DNA from: Agarophyton chilense
Lineage: Eukaryota; Rhodophyta; Florideophyceae; Gracilariales; Gracilariaceae
Assembly (NCBI GenBank): GCA_030374765.1
Contig: JARGXX010000109.1
Location: 372,001-436,000, forward strand
Direction: 5' to 3'
DNA length: 64,000 bases
Part shown: piece by piece, positions 55,112 through 64,000 of the stretch
Layout of the letters: each line of letters starts with the position of its first letter
Position numbering within the stretch: position 1 is the first letter of the stretch
Position numbers and translations under genes: made by a program
Notes under the pieces: model-generated
What the model saw: only the letters and a program-made list of their open reading frames with translations
What the model was told of the DNA's origin: nothing
Databases searched by the model: none

Positions 55112-56055
55112 TGTATCAGTATTGGTGGTAAAATCTCAGATAATGAAGGAGTACCAAGTCAAAGACATAGGAAGCAGTAGCATGTTCCTTGGAGTGCAAA
55201 TCTACGAGTCGAACAATGAGATCATGTTGGGATAAAAGGCTTTAATGCTGAAGATATTGGAGGATATCCACATGGAGAACTGAAAGCCTGTATACAGTTC
55301 ACTTCCGCTGATGCATGACCTGTACGAACCGTTGCAGATTCCACCTGATGTTGAGAAAGTTCAAATGGAGGGTGTTCCGTACCGCGAAACGATCGGAAAA
55401 CTGTTGTTTCTATGGACTCTAACGAGGCCGAAAATCAGCACCGCTGTTTCCTTTCTAGCGAAGTATGCTTCTTGTCCAAGACTACCAAAATGGAAATCGC
55501 TTAAACACGTTTTGGGTTATCTGAAGGGCTCACTGAATAAGGTTCTTTCCATTTATAAGACCGATACCACGACTATTCTGTCATGGTCTGACACAGATTG
55601 GGGCAGAGAAAAGGACTCCCGTAGATCGTGATGTGGATTGGGTATTAAAATGGGTGGTTCTACAGCAATTTGGGTCTCAAAGTTGCAGCCGTCGGTGTCA
55701 GTGTCAACATGTGAGACAGAGTTCTATGCATTATCCGAATGCACAAGGAACACTATATTGGTTCAGCAATTTCTTGAAGAAGTTGGAGTACCTATTTCAA
55801 AACCAACTGCTGTACTGCAGGATTATCTTGGTAGCATATAATGGACGACGGAAGTTCAAGGTATTCGAAATGTGAAGCACATATCAATTCTGTATTGCTC
55901 TGTGAAGGAGATGCTTCAGAGAGGAGTCATAGGTGTAGAATATACACCCTCAGAGAATAATATAACTAATCCTTTGACGAAGAGTCTGCCAATCGCAACA
56001 TTTGAACATCACCGCAGCAACCTAGGAGTAGTTCCATTACCTTCCCGGGGGGTCC
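55112..56055 (+). pseudogene. Copia reverse transcriptase C-terminal part and RNase H
   Basis: Resumes after chromovirus C: YQVKDIGSSSMFLGV, then PYRETIGKLLFLWTLTRPKISTAVSFLAKY (the thumb region of copia reverse transcriptase), a decayed RNase H (SVSTCETEFYALSECT, ENNITNPLTKSL) and a G-rich tract (CCCGGGGGGTCC) directly before the 3' LTR. Fossil. Confidence 0.8.
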
Positions 56056-56426
56056 TGTTGAAGAATGTGGAAAAATAGCGAGAAGTAAATGGAATGGTGG
56101 AATATTTTATTGGACAAACTGTGCATCTGCTTGTGCAGAATTGGAAACGCTCACGTACTGAAAGAACTATGCCGCATTCAGGCGACATCTGTGATCAAGT
56201 CAGTACATCCTCAAGGATTCCTAAGGATGATCTGAAAGGACGTCTTGCGTGTCTTTCCCCTATAATGGTCTATGCGTATTGGACACTTAGGACGTAGAGT
56301 TTGATGACGACTACGAAATTGTTACATTGCATTTTTAGAACTATATAATGACAGGCACAAAGCAGTCTCTGATCATCGACTGAGCAGTTAGATTTGACGC
56401 TCACAGTTTGCATATTCTGCGTGAAA
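56056..56426 (+). repeat. 3' LTR of the copia element
   Basis: Starts TGTTGAAGAATGTGG and ends at GCGTGAAA. It is followed by the target duplication TCTGA (56427-56431). Differs from 38664-39035 at about 15 percent of sites by eye. Confidence 0.8.
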
Positions 56427-56699
56427 TCTGATGCAAAACAGATTATGTTTTTGAAACAATATGTTTACTTGAAAATTTTTTCCCATTAAATTTGTTGGCT
56501 GTACTGCACCCATAATGTAAACTCCCAGAAATTTTGGGAGGGTATACGATTTCGCAACAGGCTTTAAATAGCCGGTGTATTTTCAAGGGGATAGATTGAT
56601 TTGAGAGTATAACGATTTTTAACCAGGTTGAAAACCAGGAAGCCTTGAAGAATCAAATTCGGATCGGCTTTATTTGGGAACTTCATTAAAAACGATCCA

Positions 56700-57551
56700 A
56701 TTGCTAACTAGCTACGCATCGAAAAGAAGCCCAAAATGTGTCTTGGAATGATTTTGGAACAGGAACTGGAGAGGAAAACTGTCAAGGTGCACAGCAAGTT
56801 TATGGTCCAACAACTGGCATCAGAGTTCCAGGTTTCAAATGCGAAAACGTTAACTCTTTCTCTGTTGGACGTTTGGGAGTTGCGTGTACTGGATGCAAGA
56901 GGAGAGGTAGTGGACCGCCCATAAGGGGAGCTCATCGGTTTGTTAATGCACTTGGCAAATATATTAGGCCCTAATGTCGCATTTTCAGTTGCATATCTTG
57001 CGCGATACATGAATTGTTATTCTCGGAAGCATTGGAAGGCCGCTCTGAATGTGCTCAAGTACCCGTAAGGCACAGCAGAACTGGGTATCGTGTACGACGG
57101 GGCACAGAAGGTAGCGATTCTCGGATATGCCGATTCTAATTCCGCGATTGATAAGAAGTACAGGAGGTCTACGAGTGGATATGTGTTTCTGAAAAATGGT
57201 GGAGCCATTTCATGGCGCAGCAATTTGCATACCGTGGTGGCGCAGTCGATAGTAGAAGCAGCGTGTGTAGCCATGTATTACGCAGTCACATAATCATTGT
57301 GGCTAAAAGGGCTTCTAAAAGAAGCTAATGAGAATAAAGGAAGGATTATACTGATTTATGGATATAATCAGGGCTCAATCGCTATGAACAGGAATGAAGT
57401 TGTCAATGAGCGCACTGAAGACATTGACGTCAAGTACCATTTGGTAAGAAACGCTATTGAGAAGGGATTGGTCCATATAGAATACATCTCAACTACGGAA
57501 ATGGTTGCTGATCTGTTCAAAAAAGCACTGCAGTGGAATTTGCAGAAGTAG
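56700..57551 (+). mobile_element. Ty1/copia fragment 2 (RT end and RNase H), broken
   Basis: Plus-strand copia pol 3' part: CLGMILEQE, VAYLARYMNCYSRKHWKAALNVLKY, ILGYADSNSAIDKKYRRSTSGYVFLKNGGAISWRS and ENEKG-type to RTEDIDVKYHLVRNAIEKG, ending near ADLFKKAL, the usual end of copia RNase H. It duplicates the function of 55112-56055 but is a different, less related copia. A few breaks. Confidence 0.8.
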
Positions 57552-58409
57552 TTTTTTGTTCTTCTTGGAGTACAATTGCGAATCTTGGAACATGAGGGAG
57601 TGTCGGAAGACAGTTTCAGAAGGTACTGACTGTGGCGAATGTCACATTGGGTTGTAGTCTGTCCGGATCGGGCAGTGATCACTAGAAAAACATTATTCTA
57701 GGCACTTTGTAGGATAGCGCGGAAAACTGCGGGGAGAACGTGCCTTGGCAGTTCTTTGACCAAGCTGAAGCCAGGCTGGTGGTCATTAAAAGAGCAGCAC
57801 AGCAGGGTCTGCATGCCAGATGTCTGTACAACCCTAAGAAACTCACCCAATCTACCTTCTTACACCGAAGAGGCTCATTCACGGTGTCTTTTATATTGTT
57901 GTAGGGTTTTACGAATGATACATCTACAAGAGAGTAACATTCTTTGACTTTAACTCAACATCGATGTCTGTTACCAGCCTACAGCTAAAGGTTTCCATAA
58001 ACAAACAGTGAATAGACGCTTACCATATGGTATTGGCTCATCATGTTGAAGGTGCCCAGCCTCTTTGGGTAGTTAATGATATACTGGGCAGAAGCTTTTA
58101 ATTTGGAATTTTTAAATAAGGTACGACTACGCATATGGGTCTCTTACAATATTCCCTCCCATTCTTGGACGCTAGCCCATTCTGGGATGCTATCCAAAGT
58201 AGCATGTATAGCAATATTGCGAGGCTAGGTAGCTCTAAAAAGAACTCTTCAAGCCAGCTCTGAAGCGCTATTTCGAACTCTACAGCCAGCAAATTTGTTG
58301 ACAATGAAGAGATCAGACAAGTTATGGGCCCATTCTTGTACACCTGCACATTTTGGCCTCTCCTTTCTCTCCGGTGCCGTTCTTTTCATTCTTTCCCATA
58401 AATTCGATA
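57552..58409. other. No recognisable gene; possible LTR between two copia pieces
   Basis: Lies between a copia pol end and a copia gag start in the same orientation, so an LTR is expected. TGTCGGAAGACAG (about 57601), just after a GAGGGAG tract, would suit an LTR start, but no second copy is available to test it. Confidence 0.35.
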
Positions 58410-59410
58410 TGGAACCCGACAGCGTCAAGAGCAAACCGCTTCCTGTACACGATGACTACGGTATATGGAGAATTCATGTTGAAACTGTATGTGAAACAAA
58501 ACCATTTGGCAAAGTAAATCGAAAATCGAGGAACTCATATGGCCCGAACGGTGAGATGAAACGCAAATGTGAAGAAGACCAGAGACGGGTAGGTGGAATC
58601 ATTGTTGCAGCTCTATCCAAAAACACTCTGCGAATCGTTCAATCCAATGATGGTCATCCTTACAAAATGTTGGCCACACATTAAGCCCGCTTTCATTCCT
58701 CAACCACGGTGTCTCGATTCAAGGCGAGGTGTGAGATTGTTTCCCTGAAGTACTAATCCATTTCTTAGTCCATGGGGGTGCATATTGGCCAACTTCGAAG
58801 CCTCACGTCAAAACTTAAAAATACATAGCTGTCTCTCTTTGATGAGTTGCAAATCTGATTATTGGTTCCGTGTATTGAAGCCTTCGAACTCTCTGCAGTA
58901 TGTGTGGCAATCGAAACGCTCTCTGATGAAATATTATTCTAAGAGACTGTCTCTGCTAGAATTTTTGATGAACATAAAACACTGATTTTGCGTTCTCCCC
59001 AGCGATCCAACGCTGTTTAAGCATCCTGTATCTGTTCAATATGTCATCGAAAAAATCATCCAAAGGCCCAATTCTATCTAAATCTAAAGAATCGCGAGAA
59101 TACACTGGGCATTAATGTGAAGCATAGAAGAAGCAAAACTGATCTATGTCAGAAGCCCAAAGATGAAAAAAATCAGGACTCAAATGGAAACCAGAAAAAC
59201 ATTTCTAATTTACGTGCTGCTGATGCTAGAATTATAGTCATGAAAGAAGCCCGCAACCATGAATACATGGTATGCTCTGGTACCCCAGAGCATACTATAC
59301 CTGATTTGGAAGCCCTGGTTAGTTCTAAATAGTGTTCTATTGACATTTCGTTGGACGATGAATTTGTTTTAGTGGTTTCCTCTGCGAGATCCCTCCCAGT
59401 TCAATAAAAT
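58410..59410 (+). mobile_element. Ty1/copia fragment 3 (gag and protease start), broken
   Basis: MEPDSVKSKPLPVHDDYGIWRIHVETVC and ALSKNTLRIVQSNDGHPYKML match the gag start of copia fragment 1 (MESEKTSIKPF, EALRVAQSETGNLHRML). Downstream, CSGTPEHTIPDLEAL followed by CSIDISLDDEF resembles the copia protease and its IALGDN block. Truncated after that. Several breaks. Confidence 0.65.
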
Positions 59411-59449
59411 TACAATAATCAGACTACAAGCATCAATCTTTTTCGGCTT

Positions 59450-61850
59450 CTTGGCTCGCACACAATGACTAAAAATCTTCTCTCTAGGCCGGTAATCATT
59501 TCACACAACCTCACTGCACTTGTCTTGGCTGATATTGCATATATAATAGACCTACTAGACAATTTCCAGATCATCGATGTTGCTCCAAAGCGACCCGATG
59601 GTCTATCTTACATTAAAAACCACTCCATAACTCGTTAATGTGGCATTTTTCATTTTATAAAATAATTTTGACAGCCATTTAGTTTCTTTAACAGATTTAC
59701 ATAATGCAATCAATTCGGCTTCTGTAGGTGATAAAGAAACACAGTTTTGATTAAGGCTGCCTAACGATATTAAACAATTTCCATAATATCTGGCATATCC
59801 TGAAATTGATTTTCTGTGTTCTGTGTTTCCTCAACCTGCATCTACAAATAGTTCTACAGTTTTGCTTTCTTTTCATGTATATTACAGACACATATCTGTC
59901 TTTTCTGTATGTAGCCTAATACTTTTTTGTAAGCAAACCAATGTTCACCATAAAAATTATTCGAATATTGGCTTGGAGTAGTAATGGCAAAAAAAGTCTG
60001 GTCTCGTTCTAAGCAGAAAGTACATGAGAGATCTAATTAATTCTAGACACGGAACTGATTCCATTCCCGTTACTCTTTCTTTCGGTTTTAAAAACCTTGT
60101 TAGGTTCAAGAGGGGTATGAAAACGTCTGCTGTTTTCCATACCAAATCTTTTTTTTTAAAACAGTTTTTGAATACTATCTCTTTGCCATTTTTTTTTTCA
60201 TTCTTTTATGTTGTACTCCACTTCGATTCCAAGAACATGGCTTATTTCCCTCAGGTCTTTCATACAAAAATCTGAGCTTATTTTTGATTTGACCATATTC
60301 ATTCTTTGAATGTCTGCAGCAGAGATGATGAGGTCATCTAAAATACAAAGCAATATATGTTAAATGCCTATTTATATTTCCAACAAATATTCTACTATGA
60401 GCCTGGCATTTTTCGATTTCCATCTCTCCAAGTACTGAGCATATTACTTTTTACCAAGCTCTTCGTGCCTGTATTGAACCACAAATAGATTTCTGCAAAT
60501 TGCAAACATTCGTCGCATACTTTGTGCTGTTCAATTTTTCTGGTTTCTACATGTATAGTTCTTCTTCTAGGACTCAATGTATAAATGAGGTTTTGACATC
60601 CATTTTGACAAATACACATTTTAGGCTGTAAAGAAAGGGTAAGAATCGTTAGTATAGAACCCATTCTTACAACTGCTACATATGTTTCAAAACTATCCAT
60701 TCCATATGTTTTGTTGAAATCCCTTACGTACCACTTGGGCATTAAAAATCCTTTATTGGTTTTCCGTTTTTTATTTAATTTTTATAAACCAATTTTGGCG
60801 GAAGAATCCGCACACTAGCTTCATTTGGTACCAAAGTCCATGTATTGTAATTCATGCGAGAATTAATTTATTTTTCCATTGCAGTGGTCCAATACTTTTT
60901 ATCAGATATTGTTACTGCTTTTTTAAATATTTAGGTTTCTTTTTATTTGCTAACATCATAACTGCTGCTCTCGTAGTGTTTTCACCTTCTTTATCATGCT
61001 CGTACGTCAGCCATGCTGGAGTCTTTTTGACTCTTATGGATCTTCTTAGGACTATTTGATTTGTTTTCAAGTTTTTGTCGTCCTGATTTCCTGGTTACTG
61101 ATTGTTTTCTGTGGTTGAACTATTTTCTCTGCATCTTTGTTTTTTTCTGCGTTCCATTCAAAAACATTGTCTTTCTGGAGCTCCGAAAACTGTGCATTTG
61201 CGCTTACTATAGATCTTTTTGTACTATTGTCCATGAATCTGTAGTTTTTCCCTTCATATCCAATAGAAGTAACAGTCTTCATTTAGAATCCCATTTTGTT
61301 CGTTTTCTTTTTGGAATAAAAACGGAGCCCATACATCCAAAAACTCTAAGATCGGAAAGGTTCAGCTTCCTTCCAAACCTTTTTTCTTGAGGACTCCTGT
61401 CTTTTAAAGCTTTGGTTGGAACAATACTTCCGATATTGTTTGCCTTCTGTACTGTCTCGGTCCAAAATCTTTTGGAAACATTGTGATAACAAAAACATAC
61501 AACGAATTTTTTCAAATAGTGTTCTATTTAGTCTTTCTGCAATTCCTTTTTGTTGCCGCTGGTGAGCAGCTGTTGGCCAATGAACAATTCCTGTTGAACT
61601 CCCTCTAGACATATATTCTATCCCCCTGTCACTGCGAATTCTTTTCAAACAAAGCCCAGTTCGATTCTCAGCAATTTCAATAAAATCCTTCGTTTTCTTA
61701 ACCTTTTTGTCTTTTGTTTTCATGAAATATACTAAAGGTTTTCGAATGGACTCATCTTTTACCGCAATAAAAGAAGGATTTGCTCCCTTTGACAGAGTTT
61801 TCATTTTACCGCAGAGGTCTGGGAATCAATTCCAGTTTGGATTTTGCTTT
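59450..61850 (-). mobile_element. AT-rich Ty1/copia fragment 4 (integrase, RT, RNase H), broken
   Basis: Minus-strand copia pol of a different, AT-rich family. Integrase at 61346-61804 (CLKRIRSDRGIEYMS, AHQRQQKGIAERLNRTLFEKIRCM), then the IN-RT linker, reverse transcriptase at 60395-60742 (DFNKTYGMDSFETYVAVVRMGSILTILTLSL) and RNase H remnants to about 59640 with VSLSPTEAELIAL-like sequence. Gag and LTRs were not seen. Base composition is clearly lower in GC than all other elements here. Many breaks. Confidence 0.75.
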
Positions 61851-62655
61851 AAAGTTGTTAAAATTTTAAATGACTTCTAAACCATTTCCCCGGAAACCAT
61901 CCCTTGCAGAATTTTTGCTTCTTTGGTTTTAGTTTCTTTGGAATTCTACGTCTGTGTTTTCGGAAAGCTAGTATTGGGTGCTAGATTTCTAGTTTGGGTG
62001 TGCTAGAATGTCTATGGTTAGCATTCAAAAACTCGCAGAATTTTGATGCCAGAATATCTAGCGCAAATATACTAGCCAAAGTGAATTTTGGGGAGAATGT
62101 ATAAAACTAGCAAACATCCGTACTAACACCGGCACATTAGAAAGAATGGAAGAGAACTTGGGAGATATCTTTCGATACTCATTAATCCTAGACCATGAAT
62201 TCTACGGACAATGAAAGGGATACTGGACGCTATCTAGCGCATGATCATTCATTTCGTGCAGGTATCGTAGCTAGTATGAATCGTTAAATGCCCTGCATAT
62301 TCGATTTCACGTCCTCTAATGACCCTAATGACCAGTGCATAATACGGCGATCCTGCAACTGAGACCCGAAACAGGTCCCCGTTGCACGTGAAATGATATT
62401 TTCCCAATTCACATACGTTGACCCGCTTTGCATCACGTTCTCCGATCGTTGCGCTTCACTTCGCGTCGCGCGACCGCGCGCTTCGCTTCGCGTCGTTCAA
62501 GCTGTAAAACTTGTGGCTGTATTTACGCAGTTCTACCATTCCTTTACATCTCAGACCACTGGTACCACGAATGGGAGGCTTTTGGGCATCAAGAAAACCA
62601 GAAATGGAGAGCCAGAATTCTTTGGTTCATATCCATTTAGTGTTTTTCAGACTCG
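61851..62655. other. No recognisable gene
   Basis: 61851-62390 is AT-rich with a few short repeats of a GCTAGA motif. 62440-62500 is a sharp CpG-rich island with two copies of a GCGCTTC-x-CTTCGCGTCG unit. Open frames at 62393-62659 span this repeat and look incidental. Confidence 0.45.
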
Positions 62656-62659
62656 CTAG

Positions 62660-63385
62660 GCAGTGCTGGACTCATCGGGAGATGTGGCAGCACGTCTGGA
62701 GGAGACGCTGGGAGAAATATCGTAAGCGCGCCGGAAGATCTTCGAGGGGTGTCGGCACTGCCCGAAAGATGAGAACGTGTGGATTGAGGTGACATGCGTG
62801 CATCAAGACCGAAAGATCGCCGGTCGTATTCTGGCGATGGCAGTGAAGAACTTGCCAAAGTTGAGCAAGATTTGGCTGCAAGCAGCGGCGCTGGAGGTCG
62901 ACAAGTCATCGAAGAAGCGGGTATTGCGAAAAATTTTGGAGGTGATTCTGAAGGGGGTAGAAGTGTGGAAAGCTACCATCAAACTGGAAGATCCGGTTGG
63001 AGTGCGCATGCTGCTTCTCAAGGCTGTTGAAAGAGTACCCCAGGAGGTAGATATGTGGATTGCATTGGGGCGCCTAGAGAGTTATGAGCGGGCAAGATCG
63101 GTTCTGAAGCAAGCACATAGGGTGGTACCTGGGCACACAGTGGTTTGGATCACAGCTGCACAGCTAGAAGAAATAGAACATGCCAAGAAAACGGAGGAGA
63201 TGCTGAGGATCATGAGGGAGAGCGTCAAATGCGTGATCATTTCGCGGGAAAGATGGATCGAAGAAGCAATCGCAATGGATGCGGGTATGCCGGAACTGTG
63301 CACGCGATTGTGGAAAGTGCGATTGGAATAGGTGTAGGAGAACAGAAACTCGACCAACGTTGGTTCGAAGCGGTTGTCGGGGTGG
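62660..63385 (+). pseudogene. PRP6 pre-mRNA-splicing factor fragment (HAT repeats), truncated
   Basis: Host gene fragment. The frame from 62726 to 63331 carries a run of HAT repeat motifs: NVWIEVTC, KIWLQAAALEVDKSSKKRVLRK, EVWKATIKLEDPVGVRMLL, DMWIALGRLESYERARSVL and VVWITAAQLEE, collinear with the N-terminal HAT region of PRP6 (PRPF6), the U4/U6.U5 tri-snRNP bridge. Upstream, AARLEETLGEIS and then, past a TAA at 62723, ARRKIFEGC continue the match. Near 63300 the match moves to another frame (HAIVESAIGIGVGEQKLDQRWFEAV). The N-terminal PRP1 domain and at least the C-terminal half are missing, and the match ends near 63385 in a GGT-rich repeat. Stop, frameshift and truncation make it a pseudogene or a transduced fragment; a short intron at 62723 is less likely. 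Confidence 0.8.
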
Positions 63386-63539
63386 TGGTCAGGGGGTGGT
63401 AGTGAGGGGGGCGGTGGTGCGAGTGGTCTTCGTGCGAGCGATCGTGGGGTTTGTCGCAAGGGGTGTAGTGGAAGCGGTGATGGACTGGGCGTTTGTGAAG
63501 TCGGGCTAGTTGGCATGGGGCTTCGGGAGAGGGTTCGTA

Positions 63540-63960
63540 GTCAGAGTTAAGGTGGGAACGGTGGTTGAGGGAGAGTTGGTGCGGGGATGAGTTGCGGACG
63601 GGGTTGAGGCAGTGGTGGAGGGAGAGTTGGTGCGGGGGTTCTTTGGGGACAGGGTTGCGGCGGTGGTGGAGGGGAAGTTGGTGCGGGGTTTAGCTGCCGA
63701 CGGGGTTGCGGCGGTAGTGGAGGGGGAGTTGGTGCGGGGGTTCGTTGCGGACAGGGTTGCCGCAGTAGGGGGAGTTGGTGCGGGGGTGAGTTGCGGACAG
63801 GGTTGCGGACGAGGTAGCGGCGGCAAATGATGTTTTGGTTGTACAAACGTTGATTGTGAAGACGGAGTTGGGCTTGGCATTGTATTTAGCAGGAAGTCGG
63901 GGAAGGTATGTCGCACTGAGATGGGCAGTGGAGACGAAATGGAAGTGTGATGGTTAGTTG
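63540..63960. repeat. 51-bp minisatellite, frame-preserving
   Basis: Five diverged units of about 51 bp (one shorter) start at GAGTTGGTGCGGGG-like sites near 63572, 63624, 63674, 63726 and 63772. On the minus strand a frame (63506-63916) stays open through all units and gives a 17-residue repeat of the form NPRTNSPSTTAATPSA. A second block type (GCGGCAAATGATGTTTTGG-like) near 63820 recurs at the window end, so the array may continue. Whether the frame is expressed is unknown. Confidence 0.75.
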
Positions 63961-64000
63961 TGGACGGGGTTGCAGCGGAAGATGATGTTTTTTTGGTGAT

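Larger units (their letters stand above)
38664..56426 (+). mobile_element. Ty1/copia element with two nested gypsy insertions, broken
   Basis: Plus-strand copia element flanked by the 5-bp duplication TCTGA (38659-38663 and 56427-56431). Parts are the 5' LTR (38664-39035), gag (about 39306-39706 and onward after an insertion), knuckle, protease and integrase (40657-42738), reverse transcriptase (42735-43395 and from 55112), RNase H and the 3' LTR (56056-56426). Gag is interrupted by a solo gypsy LTR (39707-40593) and reverse transcriptase by chromovirus C (43396-55111), each with its own 5-bp duplication. The LTRs differ at about 15 percent of positions by eye. Besides the insertions it has roughly half a dozen breaks. 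Confidence 0.88.

Noticed and set aside
63540-63830. CRISPR-like array
   Set aside because: The units are contiguous diverged copies with no unique spacers and the genome is eukaryotic; it is a minisatellite.
1-64000. Bacterial, organelle or free viral origin of the window
   Set aside because: An ING-PHD protein, a PRP6 fragment, type I dTMP kinase and layered LTR elements point to a eukaryotic nucleus.

Overview
The window looks like nuclear DNA of a eukaryote with small intronless genes embedded in retrotransposon-rich DNA. A florideophyte red alga of the Chondrus type is my best guess. This is inference from gene style (four adjacent host genes without introns, one convergent gap of only 18 bp) and from the dominance of Ty3/gypsy chromoviruses and Ty1/copia elements; no marker gene proves it.

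Layout. 1-5965: broken chromovirus A1, minus strand, with a plus-strand accessory ORF just inside its 3' LTR. 5966-9659: a minus-strand copia fragment, a duplicated LTR-like unit and unrecognised DNA. 9660-29560: a second, older copy of the same family (A2), split by a 12 kb imperfect palindrome (10781-22730) of two 5'-truncated chromoviruses, B1 and B2, joined head to head. 29561-31991: nothing recognised. 31992-37297: host gene island with a terminal nucleotidyltransferase, dTMP kinase, an ING-type PHD reader and an unknown His-rich protein. 38664-56426: a copia element with 5-bp target duplications that holds a solo gypsy LTR in gag and an almost whole 11.7 kb chromovirus C in its reverse transcriptase. 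56700-61850: three further copia pieces. 62660-63385: a broken fragment of the splicing factor PRP6 beside a 51-bp minisatellite.

How the parts relate. The host genes form a housekeeping cluster (RNA 3'-end tailing, dTTP supply, H3K4me3 reading), flanked on both sides by layers of nested elements. LTR divergence agrees with nesting: C (about 2-3 percent between its LTRs, counted by eye) sits in copia (about 15 percent).

The most notable signal is a large antisense ORF next to the 3' LTR in every chromovirus here whose 3' end is preserved. One ORF type is shared by families A and C. A different one, carrying a nuclear-localisation-like motif, is in family B. I know of no described red algal counterpart, but I could not search databases.
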